DNA from: Streptomyces venezuelae
GTDB taxonomy: Bacteria > Actinomycetota > Actinomycetes > Streptomycetales > Streptomycetaceae
Direction of reading: 5' to 3'
DNA: 64,000 bases
Assembly (NCBI RefSeq): GCF_008642375.1
Contig: NZ_CP029194.1
Span: forward strand, 434,001 to 498,000
Shown one piece after another: positions 18,843-27,367 of this stretch. A program made the position numbers and the translations under genes. The notes beneath the pieces are model-generated. The model worked only from the letters and a program-made list of their open reading frames with translations, was not told the DNA's origin and made no database searches. Within the stretch, counting starts at the first letter, position 1. Every line of letters begins with the position of its first letter.

Positions 18843-19439
18843 TCAGCGCGACTGCAGCGCGTCCAGGGCGACGGCCTGGGCTATCGCGAGCCGCCGGTCC
18901 AGCTCCGCGTCGGCTATGTCCACCACGTACCGGTCGCGGATTCCGAGGAGCTTCTCGACGGACATGACAGGACGTCCGGCCTCGGCGAAGTCGAAGTGGT
19001 ACGGCACGACGAAGGGGAGCAGTTCCGTGAAGGGGAGGAACTCCCAGCCGCGCCGCAGGATCGCCACGGTCCGGTTCCGCTCCTGCCCGGTGGTCTCCTG
19101 GTCCTCCCCCTCCCGGTCCAGGTGCCAGGTGCTGCGCAGCAGGGACCGGCCGAAGTCCTTGCGGAAGCCGCCCAGCCGCGTGCCGGAGGCACCGTGGACG
19201 TCGTAGGTCGCGCCGAGGTCGATGACCTGCCGGGCCCGGAAGGTGAAGAGGACCTGGCGCTGGGATTCGTCGGTGTAGAAGGTGACCTGCTCCTTGAGGG
19301 CCATCCTCTTCTGGTGGGCGAAGGCGACCAGTTCGGCCTCCTCGCCGTCCGGGCCCATGGTGTGCACCAGGTAGCGGTTGGCCATCAGGGTGACCTTCTG
19401 CCGTACCAGAAAGCGGTGCTGCGACTGTGCGAGGCCCAT
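18843..19439 (-). CDS. LURP-one-related (Tubby-like fold) protein
   Basis: A 198-residue protein. It opens with FLVRQKVTLMANRYLVH, has repeated beta-strand segments including QVLFTFRARQVIDLGATYDV, and ends in a helical tail. This matches the LURP-one/scramblase-like beta-barrel family. Members in streptomycetes are uncharacterised; the fold binds lipids or membranes in plants and animals. ATG 19439 has AGGAG ten bases upstream; an internal ATG at 19384 is the alternative. The gene stands alone between a fusion enzyme and a hydrolase. Confidence 0.75.
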   Translation of the reverse strand: MGLAQSQHRFLVRQKVTLMANRYLVHTMGPDGEEAELVAFAHQKRMALKEQVTFYTDESQRQVLFTFRARQVIDLGATYDVHGASGTRLGGFRKDFGRSLLRSTWHLDREGEDQETTGQERNRTVAILRRGWEFLPFTELLPFVVPYHFDFAEAGRPVMSVEKLLGIRDRYVVDIADAELDRRLAIAQAVALDALQSR

Positions 19440-19578
19440 CGGTGCTGCTCCTGCCGTTCCTGGGCGGTCCGTCGGTGACCGTCCCATGGGGTCGAGAGCA
19501 CGATGATCCGATGCGGAGGCCTCCCGCCGCTGTCCTCGAAAGTCGCCGGTCCCGTCGACCTTCGGATGGACTTGCCGG

Positions 19579-19612
19579 GGTGTCACCGGGGACGACGGTC
19601 CCCGGTGACACC
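19579..19612 (-). terminator. Terminator of the alpha/beta hydrolase gene
   Basis: A perfect 15-bp inverted repeat (GGTGTCACCGGGGAC / GTCCCCGGTGACACC) with a GACG loop lies 13 bases past the stop of the minus-strand hydrolase at 19626. Confidence 0.85.
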
Positions 19613-19625
19613 GCGGAAGGCCCCG

Positions 19626-20390
19626 TCAGGCGGCGAGGAAGGCCTCGATGGCCTCGGCGAGGGCCTGCGGGGTCTCCTCGGGGGCGTAGTGGCCCGCGTC
19701 CTTGAGCACTTCGAGGCGCGCGTTCGGGTACCAGCGCAGCCAGGTCGCCTCCATCGCCTCGCTGCCGAGCGCGGGGTCGTGGGCGCCGACGACGAGGAGC
19801 ACGGGGGTGGGGTTGTCGCGGACGCGCTCGTGGAAGTCCGGCTTGGACCAGGAGTCCAGGTAGGCGCGGAAGGCCGTCTCCGAGGAGCGGCTGACGGAAC
19901 GCTCGACGAGGGCGCTCAGCCAGGCGTCGTCGTACCGGCCGCCGGTGGTGTTGTCGATGATCGCGCGCCGGTTCGCCGGGGAGCCTGCGGCGCCGGCGAA
20001 CAGCTCCCAGGTCTCCCCGTCCAGCGGGAATCCCGCGGCGGAGACCGGTGAGATGCCGATGAGGGAGCGGACGCGGTCGGGCGCGTCGAGGAGCATCAGC
20101 TGGGCCGCCTTGCCGCCCATCGAGTGCCCGATCACGGAGAACGAGTCCCAGCCGAGGTCGTCGGCGACGGCGAGGGCGTCGGCGGCGACCTCCTCCATCG
20201 TGTAGGCGCCCTCGGTGTCGCGGGCCTCGCCGTAGCCGCGGCAGTCGACGAAGGCGTACGTGCCGGCGGTGCCGTCGAGATGGGCGCGCAGCGGGGCGAA
20301 GCTGGTGCGGTCGCCGAACCAGTTGTGGAGGACGAGGGCCCGGCCGGGGCCTTCGCCTTGAACGTCGTACGGAAGAACCCGGCCCGTCAT
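19626..20390 (-). CDS. Alpha/beta-fold hydrolase
   Basis: A 254-residue cytoplasmic hydrolase. It has the oxyanion region LVLHNWFGDRTSF, nucleophile elbow GHSMGGKAA, acid in VVGAHDPALG and the catalytic His in DAGHYAPEETP, in the standard order. No signal peptide is present. The family includes esterases, haloperoxidase-like enzymes and carbon-carbon hydrolases, so the substrate is open. ATG 20390 follows AGGGGGCACG. It is divergent from the large PP2C phosphatase, with about 190 bases between the starts. Confidence 0.85.
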   Translation of the reverse strand: MTGRVLPYDVQGEGPGRALVLHNWFGDRTSFAPLRAHLDGTAGTYAFVDCRGYGEARDTEGAYTMEEVAADALAVADDLGWDSFSVIGHSMGGKAAQLMLLDAPDRVRSLIGISPVSAAGFPLDGETWELFAGAAGSPANRRAIIDNTTGGRYDDAWLSALVERSVSRSSETAFRAYLDSWSKPDFHERVRDNPTPVLLVVGAHDPALGSEAMEATWLRWYPNARLEVLKDAGHYAPEETPQALAEAIEAFLAA

Positions 20391-20581
20391 CGTGCCCCCT
20401 GGCAGCGAGGTGGTGGCGCCCCGCGTCGGCGGTGGCGCTGATGGTCGACGACCGAGTGTGACGGTGCGAGCGCGTGTGGTCAACAAGGCCGGGCGGGCAG
20501 GGGCGCTCACGAGGCGTTCGGGCGGCGTCGCGCGCCGTGGCCGAGATGCGGGGGCTTTCACGACAGGCGCATCCTGGCTGT

Positions 20582-23185
20582 GTGACCTCGCACGGCACGT
20601 CCGGCCCCGGCCCGGCGGGCAGTACCGGGCGTCCGTCCGAGTACGGGGCTGCCGACGGGCCCGCTTCCGGCGCCCTGACGCGGGCCCTGGCCGAGACCTC
20701 GCTGCGGGCCGTCGAATCGGTCGGCGGGTACGCGGGGGGTGTCTACCTGCGGTCGGAGACACCCGGTCTGCTGCGGCTCGCGATCCTCGTGGGGCTGCCG
20801 GGGCCCCTGTTCCGTCCGTGGTGGCGCATGCATGCCAACCGGCCGTTCCCGGTGGCGGAGGTCCACCGCACGGGGCAGGCCGTCCACCTCGGCGACGTCG
20901 ACGAGGCGATGCGGCGCTTCCCCCAGCTGGTGGCGAGCCTGCCGTTCCCCTTCGCCTCGCTGTACGCGCCCGTGGTAGCGGGGCGCGAGCGGTTCGGGGT
21001 CCTCGTGGCGCTGCGCGCGCCGAGACAGGGCGAGGGGGTGAGCGCGCGCGACCGGGGCCGGATGACCAGCGCTGCCCTCCGGCTCGGCGAGACGCTGGCC
21101 GCCCTCACGGCCCACGGCACCCCGGCGGAGTGGAACGGCGACCCCATCTGCGTACAGCTGTCCGCCGGATCCGCGCCGCCCGTGCGCTTCGGCTCCTTCG
21201 ACTGGGACCTGGACTCGGGCACGGTCACCATGGACGACGGGCTGCGGGAGATCCTCGGCGCCGGCGTGACCTCGCCCTGCTCGATCGAGGTGCTCACCTC
21301 CCGGCTGGACCAGGAGGACGCGTACGCGCTGTGGGCGGCGGCGCTGCAGGCGACCGGCGAGGACGGCCGGCCCGCCGTGCGCAGGATCCGGCTGAAGGGT
21401 CCGGACGGCGGACTGCACCTCCTCGAGGTGTCGGCCACGGCCCGGCGGGACCCGCCGGAGGATGCCGGAGGCCGGCCCCGCACCGGCGGGCGGCTCGCGG
21501 GCACGCTCGTCGACCTGGGGACGGGCCTGGTCGGCTCGGACGCCACGGACCGGCTGCCCCGGGCGATCCTGGCGATCGACCGCCTGGGCCGGATCACCTA
21601 CCTCAACGAACGGACGGAGCGGCTCCTCGGCCGGCCGCGCGGGGCGCTCGCGGGGCGGCCCCTGTGGGAGGCGCTGCCCTGGTTCGGCCTCCCCTTCCAC
21701 GAGGAACAGCTCAGGGCCGCGCTGCTCTCCGACGAGCCGGTGCGCTTCCTGGCCCGCCCGGAGCGGGGCCGGTGGCTCACGGTCTCGCTGCATCCGGGGC
21801 GGGACGGCGTGACCATGGTCCTCCTTCCGGAGGAGGACCCGGCGGGGCTCGCACCCGACACGACGCCGGGCCGTCCCGGCAAGGCGCCCGGTCCCGACGC
21901 GCCGGACGGAGCGGGGCAATGGGGGCGACCTCCCCGAGCGTCGGACGACGGTCTCGGGGGCGAAGGCGACCGGGCGGCGGCGCTGTACCGGCCGGTGGCG
22001 CTGGCGATCGCCCTCTCGGAGGCCGTGACGGCCCGCCAGGTGTCGGCCGTCGTCACGGAGGAACTGCTGCCGGCCTTCGGCGGACGGCAGCTGGCGATCT
22101 ATCTGCTGAGCGACCGGCGCCTGTACCTCGCCTGGGAAACCGGCTTCCCGCCGGGATTCCTCGAACCCTTCGACGGGGTCACGCTGGACTCCCGGATGCC
22201 GGGCGTGGAGACCCTCACGACGGGCCGGCCGCTCTTCTTCGAGTCGATGGACCAGCTGAGGCTGGCCTACCCGGAGCTCCCGCTCGACGCCCACACCGGA
22301 GCCCGGGCCTTCCTGCCGCTGATCGCCTCGGGCCGGCCTGTCGGTTCCTGCATCCTCGGCTTCGACCGCCCGAGGACGTTCAGCCCGGACGAGCGGACCG
22401 TGCTCACCGCCCTGGCGGGCCTGATCGCACAGGCCCTGTCCCGGGCACAGCGGTACGACACGGAGTCGGCGGTCGCGCGAGGGCTCCAGGACGCGCTGCT
22501 GCCGCACCAACTGCCGGTGCTGGCCGGGGTGGAGACGGTCGGACGCTATCTGCCGGGCACCGAGGGCATGGACGTGGGCGGCGACTGGTACGACGTGATC
22601 GAGACGGGGCACGACCGGCTGGCGCTCGTGATCGGCGACGTCCAGGGCCACGGGGTGGCGGCCGCGGCCACGATGGGGCAGCTGCGCAGCGCGGTACGGG
22701 CGTTCGCGCTGGGCGGCCAGCGGCCGCAGGAAGTCATGCGGGGCACCAACCGGCTCCTCATCGACCTGGATCCGGGCCAGTTCGCGAGCTGTTGCTACGT
22801 GCTCCTCGACCCGGGTACGGGAGAGGCCCGGGCCGTACGGGCCGGGCATCCGCAGCCGCTGCTGCTGCGCCCTGACGGGTCGACGGAGCTGGTCGAGCTG
22901 GCGGGCGGGGTGGTGCTGGGGATCGACGACCGGGCCTCGTACCCCGTGACGCGGTTGCGGCTCGCGCCCGGAGACGTCCTGGCGCTGTTCACGGACGGGC
23001 TGGTCGAGCGGCCCGGCACGGACATCGACGAAGGGATCGAGGGGCTGCGGCAGGCGCTCGCCTCGACGGGTTCGATGGCGCTCCCGGAGGCTGCGGACCG
23101 GCTGATCCGGGAAGCCCGGCAGGCCACGGCCCGGCCGGACGACATCGCGCTGCTCCTCGCGGCCCTCTGGCCCGAGACCCGCTGA
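20582..23185 (+). CDS. Multidomain SpoIIE-type serine phosphatase (GAF-PAS-PAS-GAF-PP2C)
   Basis: About 867 residues. The N-terminal GAF-like region (30-180) is followed by a PAS-like segment, a clearer PAS domain (about 310-400, AILAIDRLGRITYLNERTER), a second GAF (about 470-620) and a C-terminal PP2C/SpoIIE catalytic domain (640-867) with metal-ligand motifs VGGDWYDVI, IGDVQGHGV, FTDGLVER and RPDDIALLLA. These enzymes dephosphorylate anti-anti-sigma factors and so release sigma factors. No antagonist or kinase gene is adjacent. The GTG at 20582 is the best fit to the domain start, but the ribosome-binding site is weak. Confidence 0.9.
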   Translation: MTSHGTSGPGPAGSTGRPSEYGAADGPASGALTRALAETSLRAVESVGGYAGGVYLRSETPGLLRLAILVGLPGPLFRPWWRMHANRPFPVAEVHRTGQAVHLGDVDEAMRRFPQLVASLPFPFASLYAPVVAGRERFGVLVALRAPRQGEGVSARDRGRMTSAALRLGETLAALTAHGTPAEWNGDPICVQLSAGSAPPVRFGSFDWDLDSGTVTMDDGLREILGAGVTSPCSIEVLTSRLDQEDAYALWAAALQATGEDGRPAVRRIRLKGPDGGLHLLEVSATARRDPPEDAGGRPRTGGRLAGTLVDLGTGLVGSDATDRLPRAILAIDRLGRITYLNERTERLLGRPRGALAGRPLWEALPWFGLPFHEEQLRAALLSDEPVRFLARPERGRWLTVSLHPGRDGVTMVLLPEEDPAGLAPDTTPGRPGKAPGPDAPDGAGQWGRPPRASDDGLGGEGDRAAALYRPVALAIALSEAVTARQVSAVVTEELLPAFGGRQLAIYLLSDRRLYLAWETGFPPGFLEPFDGVTLDSRMPGVETLTTGRPLFFESMDQLRLAYPELPLDAHTGARAFLPLIASGRPVGSCILGFDRPRTFSPDERTVLTALAGLIAQALSRAQRYDTESAVARGLQDALLPHQLPVLAGVETVGRYLPGTEGMDVGGDWYDVIETGHDRLALVIGDVQGHGVAAAATMGQLRSAVRAFALGGQRPQEVMRGTNRLLIDLDPGQFASCCYVLLDPGTGEARAVRAGHPQPLLLRPDGSTELVELAGGVVLGIDDRASYPVTRLRLAPGDVLALFTDGLVERPGTDIDEGIEGLRQALASTGSMALPEAADRLIREARQATARPDDIALLLAALWPETR

Positions 23186-23373
23186 GCCCGCCTGACCCGC
23201 CGAGCCCGCCGAGCCCGATGAGGCCGCGCCGGGGCGTCACCCGGTCGGGCCCGTGACGCTGGTCGGCCGCGACGGGCCCGGGGAGGCTGGGGGTGCCGTG
23301 CCGGATGAGGCCGGAGAAGCCGAGACGATCACGTCGGGGCGAACGAGTCAGGGCGGAAGCCCGAGGAGGACAC

Positions 23374-23622
23374 GTGCAGCAGGACAAGCAGCCCGAGTAC
23401 GGACCCGTGGTCTTCCGGGACCGGTCCGCCGGGTACGCCTTTCTGACCAGGTCCACGGCGACCAGCGAGCGGACCATCGAGTGGGACGACGGTCAGACGT
23501 ACCCGGTGATCGACGTGGAGATCTCCTCCGAGAGCCACCCCTTCTTCACGGGAACGGCGCGCACCGTGGACTCCGAGGGCCGGATCGCGAAGTTCGAGCG
23601 TCGCTTCGGCGAAGGGAGTTGA
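23374..23622 (+). CDS. rpmE2: 50S ribosomal protein L31, type B (zinc-free)
   Basis: An 82-residue L31 of the C-minus type: it has no cysteine, so it lacks the zinc ribbon of housekeeping L31. Recognisable segments are [38 protein letters not shown] and the tail [11 protein letters not shown]. Type B L31 replaces the zinc form when zinc is scarce and is usually repressed by Zur. I see no obvious Zur-type A+T-rich palindrome in 23186-23373. GAGGAGG lies five bases before the GTG. A hairpin terminator follows. Confidence 0.93.
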   Translation: MQQDKQPEYGPVVFRDRSAGYAFLTRSTATSERTIEWDDGQTYPVIDVEISSESHPFFTGTARTVDSEGRIAKFERRFGEGS

Positions 23623-23659
23623 GCGGCCCGGCCGGAGACCGGGGACCCGAGGAGACCGG

Positions 23660-24394
23660 TCTCTGAACTGGCCAGAAGGTGGCCAGTTCCCCTTCCAGGC
23701 CGAGGTGGACGGCCACAAGGAGCTGTTCGAGGGCGCGAAGGCCGTCCACCTGCTCGTCGCGGGCCTCGGGGACACCCTGCGGCCGCGCGAGATCGTGGCG
23801 GCGGCGGTGGCCTGCGGGGTGCGGCGCCTCGTCCTCCAGTCCTCCCAGCTGGTGGGACACGGCACGATTCCGTGTCCCACGGCTTCCTCCGTGACTTCGA
23901 GGCGGCCGTACGGGAGTCGGGGCTCGAGTGGACGGTGCTGCGGCCCGGCGGCTTCGCCTCCAACGCGTACCTCTGGGCCGAACAGGTACGCACCGCGCGG
24001 ACCATCGCGTCCCCGTTCGCCGATGTGGCGCTGCCGGTGGTGGACCCGGCGGACATCGCGGAGGTCGCCGCGGCGGCGCTGCGTGATCCGGCGCACGCGG
24101 GACGCACGTACGTCCTGACGGGCCCGGCCGGGGTGTCGCCGCGCGAGCAGGCGCGGGACCTCGCCGAAGCCGTGGGCGAGCCGGTGGAGTTCGTGGCGCA
24201 GAGCGCGGCCGAGGCGCGGGCGCGTCTGGTGCGGTTCCTGCCGGCGGACGCCGTCGACGGCATGCTCGCGGTGATGGGCGAGCCCAGCGCGGAGGAACAG
24301 CATGTGAGCCCGGACGTGGAACGGGTCCTGGGGCGTGCGCCGCGCCCGTTCTCGGCGTGGGCGGAGCGGAACGTTCGCCTTCGCCTTCGCCTGA
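23660..24394 (+). pseudogene. NmrA-like NAD(P)-binding protein, truncated and frameshifted
   Basis: The remnant has recognisable NmrA/SDR-type segments in two frames. The first (about 23690-23866) reads AKAVHLLVAGLGDTLRPREI and GVRRLVLQSSQLVG. The second (from about 23868) reads HGFLRDFEAAVRESGLEW, TVLRPGGFASNAYLWAEQVR and VVDPADIAEVAAAALRD. The N-terminal GxxGxxG nucleotide loop is absent, a frameshift falls near 23867, and the 3' end has slipped within the repeat TTCGCC near 24375 so that the normal stop is out of frame. Three independent lesions make a functional product very unlikely. Confidence 0.8.
23665..23689 (+). terminator. Terminator after rpmE2
   Basis: A perfect 10-bp repeat (GAACTGGCCA / TGGCCAGTTC) with a five-base GAAGG loop starts 42 bases past the L31 stop and is followed by CCCCTTCC. 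It also sits at the left border of the adjacent gene remnant. Confidence 0.7.
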
Positions 24395-24533
24395 GGCGGG
24401 GCGGCGCCGGGGGCCGGGGCAGCCGCGTCGGCCGGGGCGGGGAGCTGCGCGTCCTGTGGACGGCGCTCCCCTGCCCCGCCGTGCGGGCGAGCGAGGGCCT
24501 CGGGCCCTCCGCTCGTGCTCCGCCGAGGCTACC

Positions 24534-24592
24534 GATCAGTGCTGCTGATCCCAGTGCTGCTGATCCGGCCTCTGGTCAAGCGCCTGATCAGG
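24534..24592. terminator. Hairpin-rich end region before ppiA stop
   Basis: GATCAG-TGCTG-CTGATC (24534-24550) is a perfect short hairpin. It is followed by a direct repeat of CAGTGCTGCTGATC and by an AGGCC/GGCCT pair around 24576-24592. It probably terminates the minus-strand cyclophilin transcript. Confidence 0.5.
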
Positions 24593-25085
24593 CCTTGACG
24601 ATGCCGGACTCGGCGATCTTGATGGTGGCGCTGGTGCGGCCGGAGCCGGAGCCGAGGCCCTCGATCTTCTTGACCAGGTCCTGGCCCTCGACGACCTCGC
24701 CGAAGACGACGTGCTTGCCGTCGAGCCAGTCGGTGACGATCGTGGTGATGAAGAACTGCGAGCCGTTGCTGTTCGGGCCGGCGTTGGCCATCGAGAGCAG
24801 GAACGGGCGGTCGTGCTTCAGCTTGAAGTTCTCGTCGGCGAACTTCTCGCCGTAGATGCTCTTGCCGCCGGTGCCGTTGCCGCGGGTGAAGTCGCCACCC
24901 TGCAGCATGAAGTTCGGGATGACGCGGTGGAACGGGGAGTCGGCGTAGCCGAAGCCGTGCTCGCCGGTGCAGAGCTCGCGGAAGTTCTTCGCGGTCTTCG
25001 GGACGACGTCGTCGAAGAGCTTGAAGGTGATCCGGCCCGCGGGCTCGTCGTTGATGGTGATGTCGAAGTAAACGTTGTCGCTCAT
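24588..25085 (-). CDS. ppiA: Peptidyl-prolyl cis-trans isomerase, eukaryote-like cyclophilin
   Basis: A 165-residue cytoplasmic cyclophilin. It has the full eukaryote-like core: [60 protein letters not shown] and [15 protein letters not shown]. The active-site Arg-Phe-Gln-Trp-His set is present, so cyclosporin binding is expected. The length and motifs match the streptomycete CypA-type isomerase (remembered). It accelerates prolyl bond isomerisation in protein folding. The gene is monocistronic. Confidence 0.95.
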   Translation of the reverse strand: MSDNVYFDITINDEPAGRITFKLFDDVVPKTAKNFRELCTGEHGFGYADSPFHRVIPNFMLQGGDFTRGNGTGGKSIYGEKFADENFKLKHDRPFLLSMANAGPNSNGSQFFITTIVTDWLDGKHVVFGEVVEGQDLVKKIEGLGSGSGRTSATIKIAESGIVKA

Positions 25086-25151
25086 GGGGACATCCTGTCA
25101 TTACTCACGCACGGCGCGCGCACGGGCTGCCTCCTCCCGTGTCACGGCGCG

Positions 25152-25190
25152 CCGGTGCCCCGCGCCACCCCTGGGGGCGCGGGGCACCGG
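25152..25190 (-). terminator. Terminator of the small secreted protein gene
   Basis: A perfect 15-bp inverted repeat (CCGGTGCCCCGCGCC / GGCGCGGGGCACCGG) with a nine-base loop lies 22 bases past the minus-strand stop at 25213. Confidence 0.85.
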
Positions 25191-25212
25191 TGGCCACGGT
25201 CCTGGCGAGAGG

Positions 25213-25434
25213 TCAGAGCAGTCCGCCGGCCTTGGGCGTCGGGAGGGCGCTCCCGGCGCCCTGGACGGTCTCCACGGTCTGGGTGACGGTCTCGACGCCC
25301 TGGTCCTCCTGGAGGAGGCCGGTGGCGCCGCCGAGGGGGTTCTCCGCGGCGCTGGCCGGCTGGGGCGGGGTGACGAGGGCGGTGACGACGCCTGCGGCGA
25401 GGGAGGCGATGGCGAGCATGCTGCGCTTCTTCAT
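25213..25434 (-). CDS. Small secreted protein, unknown function
   Basis: A 73-residue protein with a clear signal peptide (MKKRSMLAIASLAAGVVTAL) and predicted cleavage after PASA. The mature part is only about 44 residues and contains the near-repeat VETVTQTVETVQGAG. No cysteine is present, so it is not a chaplin or rodlin of the cysteine type. The start is preceded by CAGGGC at short spacing, which is weak. It has its own strong terminator, which supports it as a real gene. I recognise no family. Confidence 0.65.
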   Translation of the reverse strand: MKKRSMLAIASLAAGVVTALVTPPQPASAAENPLGGATGLLQEDQGVETVTQTVETVQGAGSALPTPKAGGLL

Positions 25435-25464
25435 GCCCTGGTCAACTACTGAGGCGCCGAGGGG

Positions 25465-26073
25465 TTACGCCCGACTTCTCACCCAGACCAGCAGCACCAG
25501 CGAGGCGACGGCGGCGAGGGCGCACCACGTGGAGACGAACTCCGTGCGCCACAGCAGCGCGCAGACGACCGCTCCGGCTCCGGTCAGGAGCCCGAGCAGG
25601 CGCAGGATCCGGTCGCGGGCGAGCAGCAGCGCGCCGACCGTGGCGAGGAGATAGCCGGCGAGGAGCAGCGTCGCGTGCGGCAGGTCGACGACGTACCCGA
25701 GGGTGTGCCCGCGGATCTCGGCCGTGACCGGGCGGGCCGCGACGTGGTACGCGAGGACGGCGGCGGTCGCGAGCCCCGCGGCGAGCGGCACGAGCAGGCG
25801 GCGCCGGCCGGCGGGGCGCGCCGCCGTCAGGACGCCGGCCGGCACCCAGACGGGCAGGAGGGGCAGGGCGATCACGGCCCAGGCGAGGGTTGCCGAGCCC
25901 GCTCCTCCGCCGGAGCTCCAGACCGCGGACTCCACGACCTGGTGAACACCGAGCAGCAGGGGCAGGGCGGCGAGCGGCACGTCCCCGGCACGGCGTGCGG
26001 AGGCGATCGAGACCAGGCCGACGGCGCCGATCCCGAGGCCCGCCCAGAGATCGGCCGTCGCACTCCAGCACAT
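25465..26073 (-). CDS. Polytopic membrane protein, unknown function
   Basis: A 202-residue protein with about six hydrophobic helices (for example LWAGLGIGAVGLVSIASA, ALPLLPVWVPAGVLTA, LLLAGYLLATVGALLLA). It begins MCWSATADL, which I remember as the hallmark of an uncharacterised streptomycete membrane family (possibly DUF6629). No catalytic motif is evident. It ends 30 bases from the small secreted gene and may be cotranscribed with it. It is divergent from the AMIN-like secreted protein, and the two share about 100 bases of control region. Confidence 0.7.
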   Translation of the reverse strand: MCWSATADLWAGLGIGAVGLVSIASARRAGDVPLAALPLLLGVHQVVESAVWSSGGGAGSATLAWAVIALPLLPVWVPAGVLTAARPAGRRRLLVPLAAGLATAAVLAYHVAARPVTAEIRGHTLGYVVDLPHATLLLAGYLLATVGALLLARDRILRLLGLLTGAGAVVCALLWRTEFVSTWCALAAVASLVLLVWVRSRA

Positions 26074-26119
26074 AACGCACTTTTACCCCAAACCAGGTGG
26101 AACCGTATGGTTGTGGGTG

Positions 26120-26140
26120 GGTGTCTCTCTCAGTGACACC
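26120..26140. promoter_or_regulatory. Short inverted repeat upstream of the AMIN-like gene
   Basis: GGTGTC and GACACC are perfect 6-bp arms separated by nine bases, 35 bases before the start codon and inside the divergent control region. It could be an operator; no regulator is assigned. Confidence 0.35.
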
Positions 26141-26174
26141 ACTGTCCCCGGAGCAGGAGAAATTGGGGGACGTC

Positions 26175-26696
26175 ATGCATCACCGTCACACTCTCGCGGC
26201 CGTCGCCGCAGGGATCCTCCTGACCGCCGGGATCGGCGCCACGATCCCGGCAGGCGCTTCCGATTCCCCGTCCCGCGCTTCGGCGCCACCGGCCATGGCC
26301 CAGGTCGTCGACGCCCGCTGGGGCGGACACGCCGGCTTCGACCGGATCGTCATCGACATACGGGGCGCCGTGCCCCCGGTCACCGTCCGGCAGGCGAGCG
26401 CACTGCACTACGACGGCTCGGGGCAGAAAGTACCTCTGGCGGGGAAGTACTTCCTGGAGATCGGCCTCTCCCCCGCCGCCGCCCACGACGACAACGGAAG
26501 GAATGTCTACGAGGGCCCCCGGCTGCTGAAGATCTATCTCCCGACCCTCAAGGGGCTCGCTCTCACCGGCGACTTCGAGGGTGTGGTCACGATCGGGGCC
26601 GCCTTCGACACCAAGCCCGCCTTCAAGACCTTCACGCTGCACTCCCCGGAGCGCCTCGTGATCGACGTCGCCCACCCGGTCGGCTGCCGCGTCTGA
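26175..26696 (+). CDS. Secreted AMIN-like domain protein
   Basis: A 173-residue exported protein with a signal peptide (HTLAAVAAGILLTAGIGATI, cleavage after AGA) and a compact beta domain. The core motifs GFDRIVIDIRGAVP, KIYLPTLKGL and PERLVIDVAHP fit the AMIN-like domain that occurs in actinobacterial wall-associated proteins, where related AMIN domains bind peptidoglycan. GGGGGA precedes the ATG. A terminator follows between it and the convergent Nudix gene. Confidence 0.78.
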   Translation: MHHRHTLAAVAAGILLTAGIGATIPAGASDSPSRASAPPAMAQVVDARWGGHAGFDRIVIDIRGAVPPVTVRQASALHYDGSGQKVPLAGKYFLEIGLSPAAAHDDNGRNVYEGPRLLKIYLPTLKGLALTGDFEGVVTIGAAFDTKPAFKTFTLHSPERLVIDVAHPVGCRV

Positions 26697-26712
26697 CCGG
26701 ACACGGGTACGG

Positions 26713-26740
26713 GTGGGGCCGTCCGGGCGGACGGCCCCAC
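26713..26740. terminator. Bidirectional terminator
   Basis: Perfect 12-bp arms (GTGGGGCCGTCC / GGACGGCCCCAC) with a GGGC loop lie between the convergent AMIN-like and Nudix genes. Confidence 0.85.
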
Positions 26741-26746
26741 TCCTCG

Positions 26747-27250
26747 TCACTCCCCGGCTGCGCCGGTCTCCACGTACACGGTCGATCCGGTCCTGCGGGC
26801 CCGGTCGATCTCGGCGAGGCGGGTGAACTCGCGGGGGTTCATCTCGCGCTCCCACTCCGCGAGGCTGCGCACGCTGTACTCGCTGTGCTCGTCGGGGTCG
26901 AGGACGACGGCGGCGATCTGCTCGTCCGTCAGCTCGCCGCCGTCGAAGATGAAGCCGATGTGGTTGGCCGGCCACTCCTCGCCGCGGTCGGTCACGAAGT
27001 GGGTGCCGAGGAGACGCGGCTGCCCCGTGAAGACGAGTCCGGTCTCCTCCCGGCACTCGCGCAGGGCCGTCTCCCAGGGGGTCTCCCCCGGGTCCATGTT
27101 GCCGCCGGGCCACTGCCACAACTCGGTGCGGTAGGAGGCGCGGAGCTGGAACGGGCGGCCGCCCGTGTCGGTGAAGTACAGGCATGCGTACGCCGTCGCT
27201 CTCGGCAGGGTCGCGACGTACTCGACGGGCGGCAGCCAGATGTTCGCCAT
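26747..27250 (-). CDS. Nudix hydrolase
   Basis: A 167-residue hydrolase with a complete Nudix box, GGNMDPGETPWETALRECRE followed by ETGL, which supplies the metal-binding glutamates. These enzymes cleave nucleoside diphosphates linked to another group. The strand before the box, LRASYRTELWQWPGG, is typical of the MutT-like set. The C-terminal extension WEREMNPREFTRLAEIDRAR may set specificity. The ATG at 27250 follows AGAGAG. Substrate is unknown. Confidence 0.9.
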   Translation of the reverse strand: MANIWLPPVEYVATLPRATAYACLYFTDTGGRPFQLRASYRTELWQWPGGNMDPGETPWETALRECREETGLVFTGQPRLLGTHFVTDRGEEWPANHIGFIFDGGELTDEQIAAVVLDPDEHSEYSVRSLAEWEREMNPREFTRLAEIDRARRTGSTVYVETGAAGE

Positions 27251-27329
27251 GGGCGGCTCTCTTTCGACGGGCCGGTGGGACTCCTCCATCCAATCGGCCC
27301 GTCGGCCGCTGTCCGGCCCGTGGCGGGGA

Positions 27330-27349
27330 GATCACCGGATCGTGTGATC
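27330..27349 (-). terminator. Possible terminator of the NarL-type operon
   Basis: GATCAC and GTGATC form a perfect 6-bp stem with an eight-base loop, 18 bases past the response-regulator stop. It is short, so confidence is modest. Confidence 0.4.
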
Positions 27350-27367
27350 ACCGCGTCCGGCGGCCGG

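Noticed and set aside
23186..23373. Zur operator upstream of rpmE2
   Set aside because: I looked for an A+T-rich palindrome of the TGAAAATNATTTTCA kind and found none in this GC-rich spacer.
24395..24587. Continuation of the NmrA-like frame toward ppiA
   Set aside because: The frame stays open only because the original stop was lost by slippage. The sequence after about 24380 has no similarity to the family and runs antisense into the cyclophilin gene.
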